The notes beneath the pieces are model-generated. The model searched no databases, was not told where the DNA came from, and was given only the letters and a program-made list of their open reading frames with translations. From positions 20,772,042 through 20,836,041 of the forward strand of contig NC_056543.1 of NCBI RefSeq assembly GCF_910596095.1: a stretch of DNA of 64,000 nt, given 5' to 3'. This stretch comes from Thunnus maccoyii (lineage: Eukaryota > Chordata > Actinopteri > Scombriformes > Scombridae). The position numbers were made by a program, and so were the translations under genes. This document shows positions 60,150-64,000 of the stretch, in pieces; position 1 is the stretch's first letter, and each line of letters opens with the position of its first letter.

Positions 60150-61670
60150 GAATTGACCATTTATAACAAATGGTTATACAGTTAGATTTGGTAGAAAAGG
60201 CTCTGCTGTTTGAGGGAGCTCTGAAAGAAACCAAGCAGCAACGGGGATTCTGCTGAGAGTGCTAATCCCCCAAAACAAATGAGTGCTCACTGCTTAGTAA
60301 GTACAGTATTAGCAGGGAGTGCATTAAAACCCCCAAAACACCATTGCGATCTGCCTTCCTCAATCTATGCAACAGCGTTTTGAAATTTCTGAATTCTGAA
60401 TGCTAGAAAAGCCCTTCTCATCTGAGACAATGATTAAACAACATCCTGGCAACCTCAGATAAACATGCAGCAGAATACTGTCAGTATCCCGAAATATTGT
60501 TAACTAAATGTACCTAACCTATGAGAAGCAACAAGCATGTTGCAATTCCCCTTGAATGCTAACAAAGCCAATATCATCAGAGATGTAGCAGTAATATTGA
60601 TTACCCTCAGATGAACATACAGTATAGCAAGATAATAGCAAGCCAGGCCTCCTCTCCTTTATAAGCTAACCAAATTAGTAATGAGCAGGAGATCAGCTGT
60701 AGAATCCATTATAATATGAATGACTAATTATCTCTAGTGATCAGCTAAATAGCACACGTGAGCTAACAGAAACCCCCAAAACAACTTCAACCGCCAAAGA
60801 AGATATGCCCAAAGCCCATGCAACGTATCATTTGGACTTAGCGACAAGGCAAGCACATGCCAGACACCACAAGAAATTAGCTTTACTGCTACATAAAGCT
60901 TTGATTGATTAATCTTTCATTAATGCCAATGCAAATGAATAAACATACACGGCAATGAATATTCTACCATTGCAGATTCGGCAGGATATAGCAAACTGAG
61001 CAGTGTTGTGGCAATGTACCTCTTGCACTTGCCTTCATTTAGGAAAGAGATGTCCCTCGATATAGTATTGTCACACTTTCTTTAATGTTCAGAGCGTGGC
61101 ACACTCACAGTCGGTACAGACGTATGAGCTGCTGTAGAGGAGTGAGCCCCAAACAGTGGAGCAAATACTTCTTAATCTGTTTCACACCAACCTCTAGGAG
61201 TTGTTGTGACTACTTTATGCATGATTATACCCAAACAGACGTGGCAGAATCTGTTTCAAAATAAATAGATGTTCTTTGTTTCTCTTTCACACAGGAACAC
61301 ATTGTCCAGATGCACAAACATGATTTCTATGACTATCACTGAGCATTTTAGCCTTTCACAAGTTCACACAAGCATTTATTTCCCTCAAAGCAGCCAGCCG
61401 CGCATCACATGCAAACATGGAAGTTGCAAACACCAATAATTCATGTCCATGACAAATTGAATCCGAGCAACAATAACACAGCAGTGAAGCTAAACTGAGA
61501 TCACAGCCAACAACAATGCAGCACAGCAGTCAAGCCAGCCTCCACTTCAAAAAACACAGTCACACTAGCCCCCATGTTGTTTTGCCCTGCAACTTCAGAA
61601 AATATGCAAATAGACAAAACAAAAGCAAATTAAGAAAACACCTTCATCAATTTGACAACACATGCGCAGC
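60150..61670. other. Gene-free stretch, nothing recognised
   Basis: AT-rich DNA; no exon or element that can be supported. The 81-codon frame at 61516-61761 runs into the inverted repeat and is chance. Confidence 0.4.
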
Positions 61671-61674
61671 ATTT

Positions 61675-62285
61675 GGAAAATGCTCTGCAAATACCACAAT
61701 ACAACAGAGGTGTTTCCAGAGGACAATGAACACGTCCATAACTCAAGCGAAATGTTGTTAAAACACAAACAAGGCCTCTTTCCTATCGTAGTAAGGTAGA
61801 CAATGAGCTACAAACTTAAGTTCACCAAAACAAGCTGTCCCATGAGCTGGGAAAATAATATTGTTCTCTATCTTCAAACATTATTCAATAACCCCCAATC
61901 CTTTTTTCCCAAACTAAGTGTTGTAGTAAAACCAACAGAATGCCATTGGTGTGTGAAGTGATTTTGGGGACACTACATTATATAAGAGTAAAATTACTGA
62001 ATATTGTTTGAAGATCTCTTGTCGGTGTTGCACTGTGTAGATGGTCCCTGCACACTCGCCTCACAGCCGGCTGAACATTGAGAATAATGTTATTTGTCCA
62101 TCTCAGAGGACAGCTTTTTTTGGTGAAAATAAGGTTGTAGCTCATTGTCTGCCTTACTACGGTAGGAAAGAGGCCTTGTTTGTGTTTTAACAACTTTTTA
62201 GCTTATGAGTTATTGACGTGTTCATCATTCTTAAGTGTCTTCTGGAAACACTTCTGTTGTGTTGCGGTATTTGCAGCGCATTTCC
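61675..62285. repeat. Large inverted repeat (foldback element) with 220-290-bp arms
   Basis: The left arm (61675 to about 61891, opening GGAAAATGCTCTGCAAATAC) pairs with the right arm (about 61996-62285, whose complement opens GGAAATGCGCTGCAAATACC). Long matches include GTTAAAACACAAACAAGGCC and GACAATGAGCTACAA. The right arm has about 70 extra bases; the spacer is about 100 bp. Arms have diverged by roughly 10-15% by eye. No coding capacity; a non-autonomous DNA element is likely. Confidence 0.8.
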
Positions 62286-62364
62286 TAGACTCTCAATGAG
62301 AAACTTCCTCTTTTCACACTGTTTCACTTCAGAATGATAGAAGACAGGCTCAGAGAGTCACTCA

Positions 62365-62392
62365 GATAATATCAGGACAGTCTGATATTATC
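62365..62392. repeat. Small perfect hairpin
   Basis: GATAATATCAG, a 6-base loop, then CTGATATTATC: an 11-bp perfect stem between two direct copies of TTTCACTTCAGAATGATAGA (62322-62341 and 62465-62484). Confidence 0.85.
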
Positions 62393-62519
62393 TCTAAAAT
62401 GTCATAAATGAGCTATGTTCCCCCTGAATTCAGATTAGATTTAAAAGTAAACCAAGTAGACCAATTTCACTTCAGAATGATAGAGAGGCTGAGCAGCCGA
62501 TAGTCTGGTGAACTCACAA

Positions 62520-62675
62520 CAACTTGTAGCTGAACACGCTCAAGACAGTGGAGATGACAGTAGACTTCAGGAAGAACCCCCCCAGCACTGCACCCCTGGG
62601 CTGTACTATCTCTCATGACCTGAAGTGGGAGACTTACATTGACTCCGATGTGAAGAATGCCCAGCAGAGACTGTT
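62520..62675 (+). pseudogene. Non-LTR retrotransposon (L2/Rex-like) reverse transcriptase scrap
   Basis: The frame reads NTLKTVEMTVDFRKNP then ISHDLKWETYIDSDVKNAQQ, the usual late RT/thumb region of fish LINEs (KTKEMVVDFRR ... LGVHISEDLTW ... KKAQQRL in the family). About 20 residues between the two blocks are missing and the frame ends soon after, so it is a short deleted remnant. Confidence 0.7.
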
Positions 62676-62679
62676 ATCC

Positions 62680-63370
62680 CCATGTCCCTCGCCCTTATGT
62701 CCTATTACAGAGTTTTACCTATTACAGTTTTATTACAGATAGTTTTTGGGAGACATATCTCTGATCTGTGATGTACACTATCTACTCTTAAATATCTTAG
62801 TTGTGCAACATAAATGTAAGTAGGTCAGATATGCAACACTTGTAAATATATTTACAACTTCTGTATCAGTGATCATGTAAATGTGTGTACATTCAACCAT
62901 GACAACAAATTGTTATTTCTGGGTCATTGCCTATGTTGCCTCAAGGCCCCTGGGCCTCTGGCAGGTTGGTGTAACTGCTGTTCAAATGTTTCTTCCTTAT
63001 CAACCGTCAATCCTACTTCCCATCATAAGAAACTGCCTCTTTGACTGATCCCAGTGGATGGGAGTGATGCAGTCTGCAATTTTTAGGTTTTTTTTTTGTT
63101 TTTTTTTTAATATGTCTGAGAGAAAGACAGATTGTGTTTTGAATTCTCATATAAGTAGCCACAGTTAACCAAATGGCCCTATACTAAATTTCTGAAATTT
63201 AACATTAATCATATTAGCTTAGACCAAGAAATAAAATAGTTGTGACCTATTAAATCTGTGTCAAATCAACCAACAATTTGTTTTGTGTCTTTATGTAGAG
63301 TTGTCTGCAGTTGCTTTGTATGTGATGAAGCAATCTGCTCTTTTCTTTTGTTCAGCTTTTCATAACCGTA
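62680..63370. other. Gene-free stretch, nothing recognised
   Basis: AT-rich with a poly(T) run near 63088-63110. Nothing supported. Confidence 0.4.
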
Positions 63371-63399
63371 GTAACAACTATAAAAGAATTCCTTGGCCA

Positions 63400-64000
63400 A
63401 TGATAATCACCAAGTACACCCCTCACAATTAACCTGGCAAACAATGGCATACCAACTGTCAGGGCGATGAAAAGAGCCTGTTTGAACATACTCTCTGTGA
63501 TGAGAGGATCCAAGCACTGTCAACTCTCCAGCACCAAGGGCAGAGATACACCTGGTCAGCACTGCACCTACAGCCATGTTAGCACCGTGGCTAGAGCCAC
63601 ACAGCAGAGGACAGGGAGGAACAGGCAGCATGGCAATTGTCACCTACAGCTCATAGCCAATTCCCCACACCAGGACCTCATCAAGCCTCATCATCACTCA
63701 CATAAGGAGAGGCTTATCACAGTCAGGGAATTCAGTTTAGAACTCACCTCAAACCACAGCTCACACCTATACTCTTTGTTCCTAGACAGAGAAGACTGAC
63801 CGGCTGCCTCAATAAGCCTGACGGCCGCCGGGTTGGGAGCTTTTCTTCCCTGCTTCCTGGACTGGCTGCCCCTCTCCCCAGCACAGACTCCTATGGGATT
63901 CACCATGGCTCAGGCAACCACACCTACCCCTTCCCCCCCAGCTCACCACTCTTTCCCCTAACCTTTGTCTCCAATAAAGCACCCCTCTGGGGGACGTGTT
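63400..64000. other. GC-richer right edge of unknown nature
   Basis: Base composition rises and frames are open on both strands for 70-110 codons (63467-63799 plus, 63407-63643 minus). AATAAA lies at about 63975 on the plus strand, which fits the 3' end of a retroelement or pseudogene running in from the left, but no domain is recognisable. It continues past the window. Confidence 0.3.

Overview
This 64 kb window is animal nuclear DNA from a ray-finned fish, most likely a percomorph teleost. It is AT-rich, with intron-split genes, GT-AG splice sites, long AC/CT/AT microsatellites and several interspersed repeats that I recognise from memory as common in percomorph genomes. No bacterial, plasmid or phage features and no CRISPR arrays were seen.

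Three protein-coding genes can be rebuilt exon by exon. (1) gpr89 (Golgi pH regulator, GPHR), plus strand, 14 exons, 1820-7974, 455 codons. (2) pdzk1 (NHERF3, four PDZ domains), minus strand, seven coding exons, 12957 down to 9005, 517 codons, with a probable noncoding first exon near 14359-14480. (3) A cholecystokinin/gastrin receptor of the CCKBR type, plus strand, five exons, 19971-41057, 445 codons, with a 10.3 kb first intron. gpr89 and pdzk1 lie tail to tail about 1 kb apart; the two are also neighbours in mammals. The CCK receptor follows pdzk1, with promoters about 5.5 kb apart and pointing away from each other. I see no direct pathway joining all three; the shared block looks like conserved synteny plus a receptor gene that is not next to this pair in human.

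Layout: 1-1560, left flank with weak traces of a neighbouring gene; 1561-8570, gpr89; 8480-14510, pdzk1; 14520-19850, intergenic, repeat-poor, ending in a (CT)n tract before the receptor; 19850-41060, receptor gene with a solo LTR, a pair of perfect palindromes and several older repeats in its introns; 41060-64000, gene-poor repeat-rich DNA with a deleted Tc1/mariner element (53113-53650), a 4.1 kb decayed hAT element carrying a DIRS/Ngaro-like tyrosine-recombinase retrotransposon fragment (56025-60149), a large inverted repeat (61675-62285) and a LINE scrap (62520-62675).

The points most worth a second look are the GC-AG intron in pdzk1, the two abutting perfect palindromes in receptor intron 2, the solo LTR with an intact 5-bp target duplication, and the hAT/DIRS composite. 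I found no convincing new biological system; most open reading frames outside the three genes are chance or repeat-derived.
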